A stretch of DNA of 64,000 nt from Candidatus Thalassolituus haligoni (GCF_041222825.1 NZ_CP139482.1:4035501-4099500), one strand, 5' to 3'. Positions 1 to 10,102 are shown, counted from the first letter of the stretch. Numbers and translations: made by a program. The notes: generated by a model not told the origin, from the sequence alone.

Positions 1-267
1 GCCCAACATAAAAATCGACCGTTTACCGTTGGCTTTGCTGCCGAAACCAACGATGTCGATGCCTACGCCCGCGCCAAACTCGAACGCAAAAACCTCGATA
101 TGATTATCGCCAACGACGTCTCGCGCCAGGATATCGGCTTTGGTGCCGACGATAATGCCGTCACGCTCTACAGCAAACACGGCTCGACCGAATTTACGGT
201 CATGAACAAAGCCTTGCTGGCACGGCAACTACTCGCCGCCATTGCTATCCAGCTCGCGGCGCTATAA
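1..267 (+). CDS. coaBC: CoaBC C-terminal part (phosphopantothenoylcysteine synthetase/decarboxylase), 5' partial
   Basis: The open frame runs in from the left edge and stops at TAA 265-267, leaving 88 codons. It is the end of the CoaB (phosphopantothenate-cysteine ligase) domain of the bifunctional CoA-synthesis enzyme. Visible signatures are VGFAAET (residues 10-16 of the fragment), the KLERKNLD lysine-rich strand and IANDVSR, all typical of the CTP-binding and dimer region. The last residues ([13 protein letters not shown]) match the usual helix at the CoaB end. dut follows 47 nt downstream on the same strand, the normal coaBC-dut order in gammaproteobacteria. The CoaC decarboxylase domain lies outside the window. 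Confidence 0.93.
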   Translation, partial: AQHKNRPFTVGFAAETNDVDAYARAKLERKNLDMIIANDVSRQDIGFGADDNAVTLYSKHGSTEFTVMNKALLARQLLAAIAIQLAAL

Positions 268-314
268 ACCGCCTCGGTGCATCCACCGCTCATAAAAAAC
301 AGGAACCCGTTACC

Positions 315-773
315 GTGAATACACTGCAATTCAAGATTCTCGACCAACGCCTGGGAGATACCATCCCGCTGCCAGAATACGCCACTCCCGGCTCGGCAGG
401 GCTGGATCTGCGAGCCTGTATTGAAGAAGACAGCCTCACCATTGAGCCGGGCCAGACCGTACTGATCCCTACCGGTATGGCGATTTATATTGAAGATCCT
501 GGCCTCGCCGCCATGCTGTTGCCCCGCTCTGGCCTCGGCCACAAACACGGCATCGTGCTGGGCAACCTGGTCGGCCTGATCGACTCCGACTACCAGGGGC
601 CGCTCATGGTATCGTGCTGGAATCGAAGCGCTGAAGCCTTCACGCTGAATGTTGGCGAACGCCTGGCGCAACTGGTGCTGGTGCCGGTAGTGCAGGCCCA
701 GTTCCGTCAGGTTGCAGAATTTACCGAAACCGAACGTGGCACCGGTGGTTTTGGCCACTCTGGCCGTCACTGA
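315..773 (+). CDS. dut: dUTP diphosphatase (dUTPase)
   Basis: A 152-aa trimeric-type dUTPase, which hydrolyses dUTP to dUMP and pyrophosphate, keeping uracil out of DNA and feeding dTMP synthesis. The start is GTG at 315, with AGGAA about 9 nt upstream. It gives the usual N-terminus (NTLQFKIL) and family length. All five motifs are present in order: [42 protein letters not shown] and the Gly-rich C-terminal arm [12 protein letters not shown] that closes over the active site. It lies between coaBC and argB on the same strand. Nothing is unusual except the non-ATG start. Confidence 0.97.
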   Translation: MNTLQFKILDQRLGDTIPLPEYATPGSAGLDLRACIEEDSLTIEPGQTVLIPTGMAIYIEDPGLAAMLLPRSGLGHKHGIVLGNLVGLIDSDYQGPLMVSCWNRSAEAFTLNVGERLAQLVLVPVVQAQFRQVAEFTETERGTGGFGHSGRH

Positions 774-784
774 TCGGCCCGTAG

Positions 785-1798
<1,014 letters not shown>

Positions 1799-1809
1799 CA
1801 GGAGAACCC

Positions 1810-2424
1810 ATGGCACAGGCGGAAGACAAGCTGTCCCGCAGAGACCAGATACTTCAGGCTCTGGTACATATGCTGGAAACCCAGCCCGGTGCCCGAATTA
1901 CCACGGCCAACCTGGCAAAGGAAGTCGGCGTATCAGAAGCGGCGCTGTACCGCCACTTCCCCAGCAAGGCAAAGATGTTTGAAGGGCTGATCAGCTTTAT
2001 CGAAGAAACCATCTTCAGCCGCATCAACCTGATCCTGCAGGATATCGACAGCGCCGAAGCGCGTTGCCAGCATACATTGATGCTGGTACTCACCTTCGCC
2101 GAACGTAACCCTGGCATGTGTCGCCTGTTATCTGGAGATGCACTGTCGGGTGAAACGGAACGCCTGCGCCAGCGCATCCAGCAATTTTTTGAACGGCTGG
2201 AAACCCAGTTCAGACAGATTATTCGGGAAGCCGAATTACGCGAAGACAAACTGCCGCAACATACCGCCAGTGCATTGGCCAATTTGTTGACTGCTGTGGT
2301 AGAAGGCAAAATACGCCAGTTTGTGCGTACCGAGTTTGCACTGAAGCCAACCGCCTACTGGGATGAACAATGGCTCGTGCTGCAAAGCCAGCTGTTAAGA
2401 ACAAAACAAATCCCGACCAACTAA
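1810..2424 (+). CDS. slmA: Nucleoid occlusion factor SlmA (TetR family)
   Basis: A 204-aa TetR-fold DNA-binding protein. The N-terminal helix-turn-helix (about residues 25-55, [24 protein letters not shown]) is followed by an all-helical dimer domain. In SlmA, binding to chromosomal sites activates the protein to block FtsZ assembly over the nucleoid. Length, start (GGAGAACCCATG) and the position right behind argB match the family. Nothing unusual is visible. Confidence 0.93.
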   Translation: MAQAEDKLSRRDQILQALVHMLETQPGARITTANLAKEVGVSEAALYRHFPSKAKMFEGLISFIEETIFSRINLILQDIDSAEARCQHTLMLVLTFAERNPGMCRLLSGDALSGETERLRQRIQQFFERLETQFRQIIREAELREDKLPQHTASALANLLTAVVEGKIRQFVRTEFALKPTAYWDEQWLVLQSQLLRTKQIPTN

Positions 2425-2502
2425 CGGACAGGCCCGATTCAGACTGCGCCACAAGCTGTCGTTGGATGTCGCGACAGGCTGTGGTGCAAGATTCCGGTTG
2501 GT

Positions 2503-3213
2503 TTATCGACTGACAGGAGGCTTGGCTTTGGAGAAACGGTCAACCCGCTCAAAATCCACCTCGTCATACAAGGTACCGGGGGGATATACCTGTAATATTC
2601 GCACCCGTTCATATTGTTCTGCGTACTCTCGGGTAATACGCCCCAACTCGGTGCGTCGATCGCGGATATCCCGCTTGCTATCAGCGAGCACTCCCGACAC
2701 TTCATTCAGCTCCTGCTGAATATCCCCAGGGACTTCCACACCTCGGCTGGTAAAACCCTCTGCCTGACGCTGCGCCTGCGCCAGCTTTTGCTCCAGCGCC
2801 TCCTGGCGACGTTCCTGCAGAGAAATGTAAGTACCCACTTCCTCTGCCTTGCGCAACCGTGCCCGTTCAACATCGGATGGCTGCTCATACAAACGCAGAA
2901 GATTAATATCCGCTTCTTTTTGCTGTGCCATTTTTTCCTGGCGCTGCTGCTCTGCGGCCTCTTTGGTGCGCCGCACCACCAGCTCTTCCGCCGTGGGGGC
3001 TGGTGGCACAACATCAATGACCATGCCGTTGCTGCCCAGCACCTCATACCCCTGGCCGAGCAGCTCTGCCGGAATACGATCCCGCAGCACCGTGCGACCA
3101 TCGACCTGAAAACGGTACAGCTTTGCAGCCATGGCTTCGGTCGCCAGTAACGACCCCAGCAGAAAGATCAATAACCGACCGCTGGCCAGCCTACCACTCC
3201 AGCACATTCGCAT
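2503..3213 (-). CDS. DUF4124-type secreted coiled-coil protein
   Basis: A 236-aa protein of unknown function. The N-terminal signal peptide (about residues 1-29, LLIFLLGSLLATEAMAA) is followed by a short DUF4124-like stretch (KLYRFQVDGRTVLRDRIP). A long charged, Gln/Glu/Arg-rich region from about residue 75 to 220 should form coiled coil. The chosen ATG at 3213 overlaps the pyrE stop as TGATG, so translation is probably coupled to pyrE; an in-frame GTG lies at 3219. A periplasmic location is inferred from the signal peptide. No catalytic motif is seen. Confidence 0.72.
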   Translation of the reverse strand: MRMCWSGRLASGRLLIFLLGSLLATEAMAAKLYRFQVDGRTVLRDRIPAELLGQGYEVLGSNGMVIDVVPPAPTAEELVVRRTKEAAEQQRQEKMAQQKEADINLLRLYEQPSDVERARLRKAEEVGTYISLQERRQEALEQKLAQAQRQAEGFTSRGVEVPGDIQQELNEVSGVLADSKRDIRDRRTELGRITREYAEQYERVRILQVYPPGTLYDEVDFERVDRFSKAKPPVSR

Positions 3214-3860
3214 CAGCACACCCCGTACTGCGCCCGATAGGCCTCAATGGCTGACGCATGGTTTTTTAAAGCATCCTGAGTCGCGACATAATCCAGCACC
3301 TGGTTCAGATTCACGATACTGGCCACCCGGATACCAAAATCACGTTCTACCTCCTGAATCGCCGACAGCGAACCCTGGCCTTTCTCCTGACGATCCAGCG
3401 CAATCAGCGCCGCAACCGCTGTCGCCCCGGCCGTATCGGCAATCAGCCCCATGACTTCCCGGATTGCCGTCCCTGCCGTGATAACATCGTCTACAATCAC
3501 AACACGGCCCGCCAATGGAGCACCCACCAGATTGCCCCCTTCACCGTGGGTCTTGGCTTCCTTGCGGTTAAAAACGTAGGGAACATCTTTTTGATAGTCA
3601 TTGGCCAGCGCCACCGTCATGGTCGCAGCCAGGGGGATGCCTTTATAGGCCGGGCCAAAAACAACATCGTACTGCAGACCGGAATCTTCCAGCGCAGCGG
3701 CGTAAAAACGGCCCAGTCTGGCCAGCGCCAGACCACTGTTAAACAATCCGGCATTAAAAAAATAAGGGCTGATTCGACCGGACTTTAGCGTAAACTCACC
3801 AAACTTCAGGACACCCTGCCGAATAGCAAATTCGATAAATTCTTGTTGATAGGCTTTCAT
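3213..3860 (-). CDS. pyrE: Orotate phosphoribosyltransferase
   Basis: A 215-aa enzyme making orotidine monophosphate from orotate and PRPP in pyrimidine synthesis. The frame is open upstream to 4025, but ATG 3860 ([13 protein letters not shown]) gives the standard length and N-terminus. The PRPP-binding loop [13 protein letters not shown] and the [11 protein letters not shown] strand are intact. It is divergent from crc (235 nt apart), as in Pseudomonas, and overlaps the DUF4124 gene downstream. Confidence 0.97.
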   Translation of the reverse strand: MKAYQQEFIEFAIRQGVLKFGEFTLKSGRISPYFFNAGLFNSGLALARLGRFYAAALEDSGLQYDVVFGPAYKGIPLAATMTVALANDYQKDVPYVFNRKEAKTHGEGGNLVGAPLAGRVVIVDDVITAGTAIREVMGLIADTAGATAVAALIALDRQEKGQGSLSAIQEVERDFGIRVASIVNLNQVLDYVATQDALKNHASAIEAYRAQYGVC

Positions 3861-4095
3861 ATCGTATCCTGAAAAGGGAGCCAATAATAAACAGAACGGA
3901 TAACACAAAGGCAGGAACTGGTCAGTAGCAGACCGGGAAGCAGACACGCCAGCGGCGGGTCGCTGACTCAAAACCACCTTCCCGGGTGCCAGACAAGCAC
4001 GATAAGTGAGACAACTCACAACCAAATATGGCCTCAGTTTACCCGCACTTAGATTGATGGGTTATGATACACGCTTCACTAGTTGGGAACCACGT

Positions 4096-4869
4096 ATGCG
4101 AGTTATCACTTTACAGGTAGACGGACTGCAACAGGCGGTAGATAAAGGCCTGTATACATGGCTGACAATGGCAGACGCCGATGTCGTTGCCATTCAGAAT
4201 CTGCGCGCCAAGGAATATCAGCTGTCTGACGATGTCGTCTACCCGCGAGATTTTAACGCATACTTTTTCGACGCAGAAGCCGACGACTACTCCGGTGTTG
4301 CCATCCTCACCCGGGAGGTTCCCAAGGCCATCATGACCGGCCTGGCGTTTTCCCAGTGCGATATGCAAGGCCGCTACATTCAGGCCGACTTCCCTCATGT
4401 CAGTGTTGGCTCAATCCTGTTCCCTGCCGTTGACGCCTTTAACAACCTGGACGACAAGTTGGCCTTCCAGAAATCGTTTCTGGAACACCTGCAAAAAAAT
4501 CGCCGCAAGCGCCGTGAATTTATTATCTGCGGCAATTTTGAAGCCGCCCACAAAACGGTTGACCTGGCCGACTGGCAAGCCAACCAGAACTCACCAGGCT
4601 TTTTGCCGGAAGAACGCGCCTGGTTTGATCAGATCTTTGGCCCGGCAGGCTATGTCGATGCCTTCCGCGAAGCCAACTTTGGCGAAAACCAGTTCACCTG
4701 GTGGCCAGATGCCGAAAGCGCACGCCGCAACCAGAATGGCTGGCGCAAGGACTATCAGATTTGCAGCCCCGGCATTCGCCAATACGTTGTTGATGCCAAA
4801 ATAGAAAACAGCCTGCAATTTGGTGATCACTCCGCCGTCATGATTGAGTACGAATTCGACGACGAGTAA
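4096..4869 (+). CDS. crc: Catabolite repression control protein Crc (ExoIII-like fold)
   Basis: A 257-aa member of the endonuclease/exonuclease/phosphatase fold that matches Pseudomonas Crc rather than exonuclease III. Crc works with Hfq to repress translation of catabolic mRNAs when preferred carbon is present. Matches include RRKRREF, SPGFLPEERAW, GYVDAFRE and FTWWPD. Catalytic positions of ExoIII are replaced: the metal-binding Glu of the LQE motif is Asn here (AIQNLR), and the GDxN loop reads GNFE. The C-terminal GDHS still resembles the catalytic SDH. The start at ATG 4096 was chosen by homology; the frame is open from 4006. Divergence from pyrE and convergence with rph repeats the Pseudomonas order. 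Confidence 0.9.
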   Translation: MRVITLQVDGLQQAVDKGLYTWLTMADADVVAIQNLRAKEYQLSDDVVYPRDFNAYFFDAEADDYSGVAILTREVPKAIMTGLAFSQCDMQGRYIQADFPHVSVGSILFPAVDAFNNLDDKLAFQKSFLEHLQKNRRKRREFIICGNFEAAHKTVDLADWQANQNSPGFLPEERAWFDQIFGPAGYVDAFREANFGENQFTWWPDAESARRNQNGWRKDYQICSPGIRQYVVDAKIENSLQFGDHSAVMIEYEFDDE

Positions 4870-4902
4870 GTCCTGAGGCGACAGCCACACAAACACCAGC
4901 CA

Positions 4903-4938
4903 TAAAAAAGCCCGCCAGGCCAAACGCCGGCGGGCTTG
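4903..4938 (-). terminator. Rho-independent terminator of rph
   Basis: The 9-bp stem AAGCCCGCC (4909-4917) pairs with GGCGGGCTT (4929-4937). Read on the minus strand it is followed by a run of T (complement of the A-run 4904-4909). It sits between the convergent crc and rph stops and could slow transcripts from both sides. Confidence 0.85.
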
Positions 4939-4962
4939 GGTACTCAACCGAGAAACGACGAA

Positions 4963-5679
4963 TCAGCTGTTCAATGCGTCGATTTGCTTCTGAGACAACT
5001 CATTAATGCCTTTCTCCGCCAGCGCCAGCATGGCATTCAGCTCGTCACGGGTGAAGGTATTACCCTCGGCGGTGCCCTGCACTTCGACAAAACCGCCATT
5101 GGCCGTCATGATCACATTCATATCGGTTTCGGCGTCGGAGTCTTCCAGGTAATCCAGATCCAGCACCGGCTCACCCTTGTAAATACCAACAGAGACTGCG
5201 GCAATCATCTGCTTCAACGGCTCTCCCTTCACCTTGCCGTTTTTCTTCAACCAGCTCATCGCATCCACCAGCGCGACACAAGCGCCGGTAATCGCCGCCG
5301 TGCGAGTACCGCCATCGGCCTGAATCACATCGCAATCAATGGCAATGGTGTTTTCACCCAACGCTTTCAGATCCACCGCTGCGCGCAGGCTGCGGCCAAT
5401 CAGACGGGAAATTTCCACCGTCCGACCCTGCTGTTTGCCTTTGGCGGCTTCACGAATCATGCGCGAGCCGGTTGAGCGTGGCAGCATACCGTATTCTGCC
5501 GTGACCCAACCCTGGCCCTTGCCACGCAGAAAAGGTGGCACACTGGTCTCCACACTGGCGGTACAAATTACCTTGGTGTCACCAAATTCTACCAACACAG
5601 AACCTTCCGCGTGTTTAGTGTAGTGACGGGTAATGCGAACTTCGCGGAGTTGATCAAGGGCGCGACCACTGGGTCTCAT
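4963..5679 (-). CDS. rph: Ribonuclease PH
   Basis: A 238-aa phosphorolytic 3'-5' exoribonuclease that trims tRNA precursors. It starts at ATG 5679 ([14 protein letters not shown]), the typical N-terminus, although the frame is open further upstream. Conserved parts include [26 protein letters not shown], the phosphate-site RSLRAAVDL and [14 protein letters not shown]. It lies divergent from yicC with a 111-nt intergenic space and ends at a strong terminator. The rph-yicC pair is standard in gammaproteobacteria. Confidence 0.97.
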   Translation of the reverse strand: MRPSGRALDQLREVRITRHYTKHAEGSVLVEFGDTKVICTASVETSVPPFLRGKGQGWVTAEYGMLPRSTGSRMIREAAKGKQQGRTVEISRLIGRSLRAAVDLKALGENTIAIDCDVIQADGGTRTAAITGACVALVDAMSWLKKNGKVKGEPLKQMIAAVSVGIYKGEPVLDLDYLEDSDAETDMNVIMTANGGFVEVQGTAEGNTFTRDELNAMLALAEKGINELSQKQIDALNS

Positions 5680-5790
5680 ACAATTTCCTTTTCTGTGCTT
5701 CAAACATATTGGGGCGGCATTATAACGACATGGCAGGGGTGTCTGGCCACCGCTACAATGCCCAACACGATAAACGAACGGAGAAACACC

Positions 5791-6666
5791 ATGGTTTACA
5801 GCATGACAGCCTTTGCCCGTCAGCAGGCCGACACACCCGCCGGCCAGGTTATCTGGGAGCTGCGGTCGGTAAACCATCGCTATCTGGAACCGCATTTCCG
5901 CTTGCCCGACAGCTTCCGCGAACTGGAACCGGCACTGCGTGAACTGATGAAAAAACATCTCAATCGCGGCAAGGTGGAATGTGCATTGCGGCTACAATCC
6001 GGCCAGCAAGTTCAGGCATTGAATCTGAATCAGCCGCTGCTGAAGCAACTCAACCAAGCCATAACCGCCGCCACAGCCAGTGTCCCGACAGCCGCCGCTG
6101 CCAATGTGCTCGATATTCTGCAATGGCCCGGAGTGATGGAAAACGAAACTGTCGACGCCAAGGTCGTTCAGCAGGCCACCTTGCAAGCCTTTGAAGACTG
6201 CCTGAAAACCGTCAGCCACCGTCGCGCTCGTGAAGGTCAGAGTCTGGCGGACTTAATTCTCCAACGCCTGGATAATATGGGCAGCCTGGTGGCCAAGGTG
6301 GAAGCTCACCTGCCAGAAGCGCTGGCCGCCCAACGACAACAATTACAACATCGCCTTGCCGATATGCTGGGGGAACGGGAAAACGCTGCCAATCCGGAGC
6401 GGCTGGAACAGGAAATGGTGATACTGGCACAAAAAGCCGATGTCGCCGAAGAACTCGACCGCTTGCGTACTCATATCCAGGAAGTCAAAGCCATTATAAA
6501 ACGCCCGGAACCGATTGGCCGTCGGCTCGACTTTATGATGCAAGAGCTGAATCGTGAGGCAAATACCCTGTCCTCAAAATCGCTGACCACAGTCACCACA
6601 CAAGCGGCTGTCGAAATGAAAGTACAAATCGAGCAAATGCGCGAGCAGATCCAAAACATCGAATAG
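5791..6666 (+). CDS. yicC: YicC/YloC family endoribonuclease
   Basis: A 291-aa YicC family protein (E. coli 287 aa). The family has RNase activity and in E. coli promotes decay of the RyhB sRNA. The start at ATG 5791 follows GGAG and gives [10 protein letters not shown], the family N-terminus; the frame is open from 5611. The N-terminal YicC domain ([18 protein letters not shown]) and the C-terminal DUF1732 part ([22 protein letters not shown]) are complete. The last codons (EQIQNIE-stop) are copied twice downstream, at 10076-10097 and 12266-12287, suggesting that this 3' end is an integration site. Confidence 0.95.
   Translation: MVYSMTAFARQQADTPAGQVIWELRSVNHRYLEPHFRLPDSFRELEPALRELMKKHLNRGKVECALRLQSGQQVQALNLNQPLLKQLNQAITAATASVPTAAAANVLDILQWPGVMENETVDAKVVQQATLQAFEDCLKTVSHRRAREGQSLADLILQRLDNMGSLVAKVEAHLPEALAAQRQQLQHRLADMLGERENAANPERLEQEMVILAQKADVAEELDRLRTHIQEVKAIIKRPEPIGRRLDFMMQELNREANTLSSKSLTTVTTQAAVEMKVQIEQMREQIQNIE
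6644..6665 (+). repeat. yicC 3'-end repeat, copy 1 (candidate attachment site)
   Basis: A 22-nt stretch covering the last codons of yicC. Copies with 19/22 and 18/22 identity lie at 10076 and 12266 in the same orientation. Duplication of a gene 3' end at the borders of foreign DNA is the usual mark of site-specific integration. No integrase gene is visible, so the role is inferred. Confidence 0.55.
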
Positions 6667-6707
6667 GTTCTTGGGTAGAAAGTTACCCGTCCAAGAATGT
6701 CTTAAAT

Positions 6708-6755
6708 GCCCTGTATTTCCTGGTGAAGAGCCTTGTAAATACAGGGCTTTTTTAT
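6708..6755 (+). terminator. Rho-independent terminator downstream of yicC
   Basis: The 11-bp perfect stem GCCCTGTATTT (6708-6718) pairs with AAATACAGGGC (6737-6747), followed by a T-rich tail (6748-6755). It lies 42 nt after the yicC stop on the same strand. Confidence 0.88.
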
Positions 6756-6807
6756 TTTCCTCGTCCAAATCGGTTTGCAGATGTCCGTTACCAACTACCT
6801 GTTTAGT

Positions 6808-6948
6808 GGTGGGCAGCCCCCTCATTTTGGCTCAATAAGCGTTTTGCGGTGAGCAAATTGGTGGGCAGTAAGTTACCCAATTTTCGCATTTAACTCGCCA
6901 CCACAACAGGTTAGCTGCTGATTCAATAAGCAAATCGGTGGTGGGCAG
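6808..6948 (+). repeat. Cluster of GGTGGGCAG motifs
   Basis: GGTGGGCAG occurs at 6808, 6860 and 6940. The related GGTGGGCA(G/A) occurs again at 9985, 9997 and 12262, always in the same orientation and only in the 6.8-12.3 kb accessory segment. Such spaced short repeats near element ends resemble recombinase or transposase binding sites, but the protein is unknown. The rest of 6756-7041 holds no recognisable gene. Confidence 0.5.
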
Positions 6949-7041
6949 CCATTTTTGCACCCGCCATTATTTCAGCAACTATGAAGTAAACATGGTAAAA
7001 CTCACAGCAAAACAGGTTATTCATACAGCATGTCAATGGCC

Positions 7042-7194
7042 ATCTATTTAATCCTGCACGGCTCTGCGCGAGTGTTGCCGTTGTTCAGGGCAAGGCGGCG
7101 AATGCAGCGAAATGACGCGTCCTTTTCATATTCGTCAACACTGCACTGGACGGCGGCAACCCGCGCCCTGCGGAGGCTGCCGGATTAAATAGAT
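7042..7194. repeat. Palindromic element, copy 1
   Basis: Bounded by perfect 13-bp inverted repeats ATCTATTTAATCC (7042-7054) and GGATTAAATAGAT (7182-7194). The inside is GC-rich and non-coding. Related copies sit at 28873-28928 and 59898-60058; copies 1 and 3 share GCCGTGCAGGATTAAATAG (in opposite orientation) at one end. An IS110 remnant begins at the base directly after the right repeat. Confidence 0.7.
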
Positions 7195-7628
7195 GATGAG
7201 ATGGACGCTCCCCATAGGATCCAGCGTCAAATGCGCTCCCTGGAATCGGGGCTCATATCGCGACGGCCATCAAGAGTACGGTGGGCAATGCGGAGGTCTT
7301 TCATAACAGCCGGGATTTTGCGGCGTGGACGGGGTTAACGCCGAGACAAAAGGCCAGTGGTCATAAATCGGTGATGTCAGGGATTACCAAGCGTGGGGAT
7401 GCCTACTTGAGAAAATGACTGGTGCAGGCTGCACGTCACACACTGCGCTGGGCCAAGCGAAACGAAGACCATGCACTTCTGGCTCACCGGAAAGTGGTGT
7501 ACGAGCACGCTAAGCAACAAAATCCCAGACGCTGGTCTGGCGATACCCGAAACTGCAACGTTGCAGGAGCGGTATCACTCAATCCTGCAAAACTGCAGGA
7601 GATTGAACGGAATAAATGTGCGGCTTAA
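7195..7628 (+). pseudogene. IS110 family transposase, internally deleted remnant
   Basis: From about 7228 the frame encodes the C-terminal Transposase_20 region of an IS110 family enzyme: PGIGAHIATAIKSTVG, then DFAAWTGLTPRQKASG, then GITKRGDAYLRK. It is broken by TGA at 7412-7414. Reading continues in the same frame (LVQAARHTLRWAKRN) to the stop at 7628. The 20 nt at 7195-7214 are identical to the upstream end of a second, oppositely oriented copy near 10265-10284. This indicates that the element's 5' end is present and the middle of the transposase has been deleted. It is not functional. Confidence 0.8.
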
Positions 7629-7897
7629 ACGCAGTATTTTGGACAACTGGGTTGAAAACTACCGGCTGATCCCGAACAGAAGCCGCTATTCATTCATGGA
7701 CGGGATGTCAGAACTGCCACGGTCATCGCAACGAACAAGTGATGGTTAACAGGAAATAAATCAAGGGCATATGGCAGGTGTCAGGGCCAAGTCATCCTTG
7801 ATATTGGGGAAGCGTCTATATATGTTCCCTCAAAGTCTACAGATTGTTACTCTTAAAGTAACTTTGTGTAGACCTCGGGATTCTAGGCAAAGCGCTT

Positions 7898-9217
7898 TTA
7901 CCATCTCTGTGATAAATATTGCGTGAAATACAAAGGCATCACGATATTGGTTTGTTCTAACGCTGATGAGCCTTGTGTGCCAGTTAACTTAAAGGTTTTA
8001 CTTGGAGCACATTTTTCAACGTAGGATGCCAACGATTTTGCTCTTGTACGTTTGCCACTTTTGACTTCAACAGGGATGATATCACCTTCATCTGTTGCCA
8101 AAATAAATTCGATTTCGGCGCGTGCGTCATTCCATGAATAACTTGGGTCAACACCAATGGCAGTGAGCTCTTGTTGCACAAAGTTTTCTGCCACATAGCC
8201 TTTGTATTCATATTTTTGTTGCTTAATCTCTTTATAACTACTACCTAGCATATGATTGAGCAGGCCCACATCAAACATAAACAGCTTAACCATATTCTCT
8301 TTTTTATAGGCCGCCAGAGGCGGTTTCGGCATCCCTTCAATAGGGTAGTTTGGCAAGGCTAAGCGGCAACAGTTAAGCCAATGGATCGCGGTTTCAAAAT
8401 CGCTATAACGAGACTTACGTTCATGCACATGCTTAAATTTAAAGCGTTTAACGGACTCATCGCTGACAATTGATAGCTGTGCTGGAATGCTATTAAATAC
8501 CGATTCAATCAGTGTGGCATCGACCTTGCCAGCGTACTTGCCAAAATCGCGGCGATAACCTTCAACTAAATCGGCATGAATTTTAGTGACTTTTTCAACA
8601 CGCTCTAAAATGCTTGAATCTTTAAACCGATACCAAGCAGAAATGGCTTCCGGCATACCACCGGTAAAAAAATAGTCTGTTAGTTTATCCATCAATTTAG
8701 TGTGCACAGCCGATGTGCTTGCTTGACTATCAAACGCTTTGATCAGTGCTTGCTCGTTTGATGCGTAAATAAATTCTTGGAAGGTCAGTGGTCGTAAATT
8801 GTATTGTTCTACCTTGCCCACAGGGAAGGTGTTGAGTAAACCAATATTCGAGCCGCTGGCTGCGACAAAATAAGACGGTGCTTTTTCGGCAAAATACTTA
8901 AGCGAAGTAACGGCACGTTCACATTCGCCAATTTCATCTAATATCAGCAGATCGGTTTCTGGGTTGAACGCCTGATTGGTCAAAAGCTCAATGTTCATTA
9001 ATAGCTCATCAGGTGACAGTGAGCCATCGAACGCTTCTTTGTAGGCGGGATTTTCAAGAAAGTCGATACGAAGGATGTTGGTAAAGGTGTTACCAAACAA
9101 CTCTTGGAGCAGATACGTTTTACCCGTTTGCCTCGCACCATCGATCAATAATGGCTTGCGCATAGGTTGGTTTTTCCATGCAATTATGGCGTTGAGTAAG
9201 TTGCGCTGCATTGTCAT
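7898..9217 (-). CDS. AAA-type ATPase with DUF4143 C-terminal domain
   Basis: A 439-aa protein of the AAA_14/DUF4143 family. Walker A is GARQTGKT (residues 27-34) and Walker B DLLILDE (89-95), followed by a helical region and the DUF4143 part. The C-terminus carries ARAEIEFIL...IIPVEVKSGKR, which looks like a PD-(D/E)XK nuclease-type motif often seen in this family. Biological role is not established for the family. ATG 9217 or ATG 9211 could start it. Base composition is clearly AT-richer than the backbone, and it lies amid mobile debris, so transfer is likely. Two palindromes upstream (9263-9320) look like operators. Confidence 0.85.
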   Translation of the reverse strand: MTMQRNLLNAIIAWKNQPMRKPLLIDGARQTGKTYLLQELFGNTFTNILRIDFLENPAYKEAFDGSLSPDELLMNIELLTNQAFNPETDLLILDEIGECERAVTSLKYFAEKAPSYFVAASGSNIGLLNTFPVGKVEQYNLRPLTFQEFIYASNEQALIKAFDSQASTSAVHTKLMDKLTDYFFTGGMPEAISAWYRFKDSSILERVEKVTKIHADLVEGYRRDFGKYAGKVDATLIESVFNSIPAQLSIVSDESVKRFKFKHVHERKSRYSDFETAIHWLNCCRLALPNYPIEGMPKPPLAAYKKENMVKLFMFDVGLLNHMLGSSYKEIKQQKYEYKGYVAENFVQQELTAIGVDPSYSWNDARAEIEFILATDEGDIIPVEVKSGKRTRAKSLASYVEKCAPSKTFKLTGTQGSSALEQTNIVMPLYFTQYLSQRW

Positions 9218-9262
9218 TTCCCAGCAATTCAGATTGTTAACTGCCTATACCATAACCCAATT

Positions 9263-9320
9263 TACACTTTTACGCGCATTAAAGTGTTTAATTTTACACT
9301 TTTAAGCGCGTAAAAGTGTA
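9263..9320. promoter_or_regulatory. Tandem operator-like palindromes upstream of the ATPase
   Basis: A perfect 10-bp inverted repeat TACACTTTTA (9295-9304) / TAAAAGTGTA (9311-9320) flanks AGCGCG. An imperfect copy, TACACTTTTA-CGCGCAT-TAAAGTGT, lies at 9263-9287. Both lie 45-105 nt upstream of the ATPase start. Two related palindromes in front of one gene suggest a repressor or autoregulatory site; the regulator is not known. Confidence 0.55.
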
Positions 9321-9408
9321 GTTTCGATCTAGTCGAGTACCCTGTATGTCAACCTAAGCCTGAGCCAGTGGATTTTGAGATAACATCCAAATCAGGGCGC
9401 TCAGGAGA

Positions 9409-9835
9409 ATGACCACGCCAAAACCTGCTACCACTGCTAATCCCAAAGTTGAACCCAGTCCCGCACTGGAAAAGCGGGTGCGCAGAGCCTTCAGTACCGA
9501 ATACAAGTTATCCATCATCCAGCAAGCCGAGGCCTGCCAGCATGGTGAGTTAGGGGAACTGCTGCGCCGTGAAAAATTGTATTCCAATCAACTGTCTCAA
9601 TGGCGTCGGGAACGGGCTGAACAAGGGCTGGATGGTCTGAAAAAATCCGCCCCAGGTCCCGCGCCGAAGAAGACCGCTGAGCAAAAACGTATCGAACAGC
9701 TCAAAAAAGAGAACGAGCGGCTACGCAAGCAGATCGAGATTCAGAATGGCTGCCTGACGCTCCAAAAAAAGCCTTGGATCTGCTGGACATGCTCGACGAG
9801 GACGCGTCATGAATCAGTTATCTTCTGCCAGCTAA
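9409..9835 (+). pseudogene. IS3 family orfA with truncated orfB
   Basis: From ATG 9409 (after TCAGGAG) the frame encodes an IS3-type OrfA: basic helix-turn-helix (RRAFSTEYKLSIIQQAE, LLRREKLYSNQLSQWRRE) and a leucine-zipper-like end (EQLKKENERLRKQIEIQ). At an A7 run (9764-9770) the natural frame is lost. The -1 frame continues as ALDLLDMLDEDAS to TGA 9810-9812. An overlapping ATG at 9809 opens only 8 codons of orfB before TAA. The element is therefore a fragment; loss of one A or a slippage site would explain the frame change. Confidence 0.75.
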
Positions 9836-9875
9836 TACCTATCGCATAGAATAAGCGAAAAAATGCCAAGCTCTG

Positions 9876-9993
9876 CTCGATAAAACTTTTCAAAACTGCT
9901 ACTTTTTAACCCTAACGGCAGCGTGTAAGCGGCACTGTTTTTCCATTGCTCACCACTAAGATTCAGTAAAAGCCATAGGCTAGTGGTGGGCAG
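9876..9993 (+). repeat. About 118-bp direct repeat, copy A
   Basis: Strongly similar to 12153-12269, starting with CTCGATAA and sharing CAAAACTGCTA, TTTTTAACCCT and CGGCACTGTTTTTCCATT, and ending in GGTGGGCA. Each copy lies just upstream of a duplicate of the yicC tail, so the two look like equivalent ends of two related inserted units. No gene is seen. Confidence 0.65.
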
Positions 9994-10075
9994 TTTGGTG
10001 GGCAAACAGGCATTTTTGAACGGTTTCTTTTCGATAACTTATTAATTTTATTGTGGTCTAGGCCACTACTCCACA

Positions 10076-10097
10076 AGCAGATCCAGAATATTGAATA
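10076..10097 (+). repeat. yicC 3'-end repeat, copy 2
   Basis: 19/22 identical to yicC 6644-6665. The three differences are at codon third positions, so it still reads KQIQNIE then TAA. This is expected if an element carried a substitute 3' end of yicC from another strain. Confidence 0.6.
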
Positions 10098-10102
10098 ATG
10101 TT

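Noticed and set aside
2462..2719. 85-codon plus-strand frame between slmA and the DUF4124 gene
   Set aside because: Antisense to the end of the DUF4124 gene and without family resemblance or start signals.
4936..5475. 179-codon plus-strand frame over rph
   Set aside because: Antisense to RNase PH; no ribosome site and a His/Gln-rich nonsense composition.
6756..7041. Possible CRISPR or tandem-repeat array around the GGTGGGCAG motifs
   Set aside because: Only three short motifs with irregular spacing (52 and 80 nt) and no spacer-repeat structure.
9764..9770. A7 run in the IS3 orfA as a programmed frameshift site
   Set aside because: The -1 frame reaches a stop after 13 codons and orfB is cut after 8 codons, so no fusion transposase could result here; it is noted only as the place where the frame changes.
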